The notes under the pieces were generated by a model. The model was not told the DNA's origin and searched no databases. It worked only from the letters and a program-made list of their open reading frames with translations. A program made the translations under genes and the position numbers. Source: an uncultured Tateyamaria sp. (GTDB taxonomy: Bacteria; Pseudomonadota; Alphaproteobacteria; Rhodobacterales; Rhodobacteraceae). Taken from it: DNA of 64,000 bases. Every line of letters begins with the position of its first letter. The first letter of the stretch is position 1. The stretch lies in contig NZ_CANNDN010000001.1 of the NCBI RefSeq assembly GCF_947503465.1, positions 2,315,501 to 2,379,500 on the forward strand, given 5' to 3'. Of this stretch, positions 63,223-64,000 are shown piece by piece.

Positions 63223-64000
63223 GCGACGTGTCAGACTGGTGGAGCACCGACATCATCGACATGGCCCCGGGTCAGATCAGGATGCGCGGACATCCGATTG
63301 AGGACCTGATCGGGGCGGTGAGTTTTCCGCAAATGATCTGGTTGATGACGCGGGGCGGCCTGCCGTCCGAGGCGGAGGCCAGATTGCTTGAAGCTGCTTT
63401 GGTGGCCGCCGTGGATCATGGTCCGCAGGCCCCGTCGATTGCGGCGGCACGGATGGCCGTGACCTGTGGTTTGCCGTTGAACGGCGCGATGGCGTCTGCC
63501 GTGAACATGCTGGATGACGTGCATGGCGGGGCCGGGGAACAGGCGGTCACACTGTATGCGCGCGTGAGTGCGTCGGACGATCCGGTGCCCGATGTGCTGG
63601 ATGCCTGGCGCACCGACCACGGGCCGTTCATACCCGGCTTTGGCCACCGGTTTCACAAACCTGTCGATCCGCGTGCACCACGGTTGCTGACGCTTGTGGA
63701 CGAGGCAGCCGCGGTTGGTACCGTGTCCGGTCGTTTTGCGGGGATCGCCCGTGAAATCGAGGCCGCATTGGCCGACGAAAAGGGCAAGCCCGTGCCCATG
63801 AATATCGACGGCGCGACGGCTGTCATCTTTGCGGAACTGGGGTTTCCCGCCGCGTTGGCGCGGGGCCTGTTTTGCCTGTCACGCAGCGTCGGCATTCTAT
63901 CCCACGCTTACGAACAGCAACAGCAGGGGGGTCGAAACAAGGGGCCGACCCCGCCCGGCTATCGTTGGACCTATACCGGACCTCGTCCCATCGAAGATTA
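63219..64000 (+). CDS. citryl-CoA lyase (citrate synthase fold), 3' end at or beyond window edge
   Basis: This citrate-synthase-fold protein has 260 residues visible and may end at the edge (a TA begins the next codon). It opens with MSDVSDWWSTDIIDMAPGQI, has the REP/RGxPI element RMRGHPIEDLIG, VDHGP, DVHGGAGEQAV (H102) and GFGHRFHKPVDPRAPRL, with a late NIDGATAVIFAELGFP. Active-site His and Arg elements are retained, but the protein is much shorter than citrate synthase, as in CoA-dependent citryl-CoA lyases. Its ATG overlaps the CoA-transferase stop by 4 bp. It would split the activated acid into a 2-oxo acid and an acyl-CoA. Confidence 0.85.
   Translation, partial: MSDVSDWWSTDIIDMAPGQIRMRGHPIEDLIGAVSFPQMIWLMTRGGLPSEAEARLLEAALVAAVDHGPQAPSIAAARMAVTCGLPLNGAMASAVNMLDDVHGGAGEQAVTLYARVSASDDPVPDVLDAWRTDHGPFIPGFGHRFHKPVDPRAPRLLTLVDEAAAVGTVSGRFAGIAREIEAALADEKGKPVPMNIDGATAVIFAELGFPAALARGLFCLSRSVGILSHAYEQQQQGGRNKGPTPPGYRWTYTGPRPIED

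Overview
The window is a GC-rich, gene-dense stretch of an alphaproteobacterial chromosome, almost certainly from the Rhodobacterales (Roseobacter group). This is inferred from a CcrM-type GANTC methyltransferase with GANTC sites in front of its gene, an alphaproteobacterial LexA box (GTTC-N7-GTTC), and families largely confined to alphaproteobacteria or this order (DUF2125, DUF4170, DUF2794, a DUF6478-like protein). Many genes start at GTG or TTG, and genes in a run often overlap by 4 bp (ATGA or GTGA). I see no rRNA, tRNA, CRISPR array, prophage or intact insertion sequence.

Layout. 1-5.2 kb: the start of a flavoprotein gene, an MscS-type channel, an HNH nuclease, a crotonase/SDR pair and a secreted DUF2125 protein. 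5.2-10 kb: pmbA, an inositol-phosphatase-family gene, then DUF4170-waaA-lpxK for lipid A-Kdo assembly. 10-14.3 kb: a DsbA-like protein with a DUF721 protein, mutY, alkB and an SRPBCC protein. 14.2-17.5 kb: a membrane adenylate cyclase, then rnhB and ccrM. 17.7-25.5 kb: small secreted proteins, a membrane protein with a C-terminal winged helix, an HpaI-type aldolase, DUF3095, an MFS carrier, asd and DUF4139. 25.5-25.9 kb: a gene-free interval rich in hairpins that ends in a terminator. 25.9-27.9 kb: a beta-carbonic anhydrase, SbtA-type bicarbonate transporter and SbtB-like PII protein. 28-33 kb: a leucyl aminopeptidase, NlpC/P60 hydrolase, DUF2794, and paaI-paaK.

33-37 kb: a large secreted protein with one CXXCH motif, a repeat-rich intergenic region and an SOS-controlled imuB without imuA or dnaE2 beside it. 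37-42.5 kb: a TetR regulator, AEC transporter, and a five-gene overlapping run starting with fghA. 42.5-48 kb: MFS, zapE, an anchored hypothetical protein, folC and accD. 48-52 kb: a CPBP protease coupled to a 1027-residue ABC-exporter-like protein whose nucleotide-binding motifs have all been lost and which carries a cyclic-nucleotide-binding-like tail. 52-55.8 kb: ilvD, a lipoprotein and two Rhodobacterales-type proteins. 55.8-64 kb: a tricarboxylate module with an orphan binding protein and two-component system (tctE, tctD), divergent tctCBA, a type III CoA-transferase and a citryl-CoA-lyase-like gene running off the end. It suggests uptake, CoA activation and carbon-carbon cleavage of a citrate-like acid.

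The most unusual items are the degenerate ABC protein with its CPBP partner, the can-sbtA-sbtB cluster, the hairpin-rich interval at 25.5-25.9 kb, the inverted and tandem repeat locus at 35.1 kb, the orphan SOS imuB, the membrane-anchored winged-helix protein, and two families of dispersed repeats.
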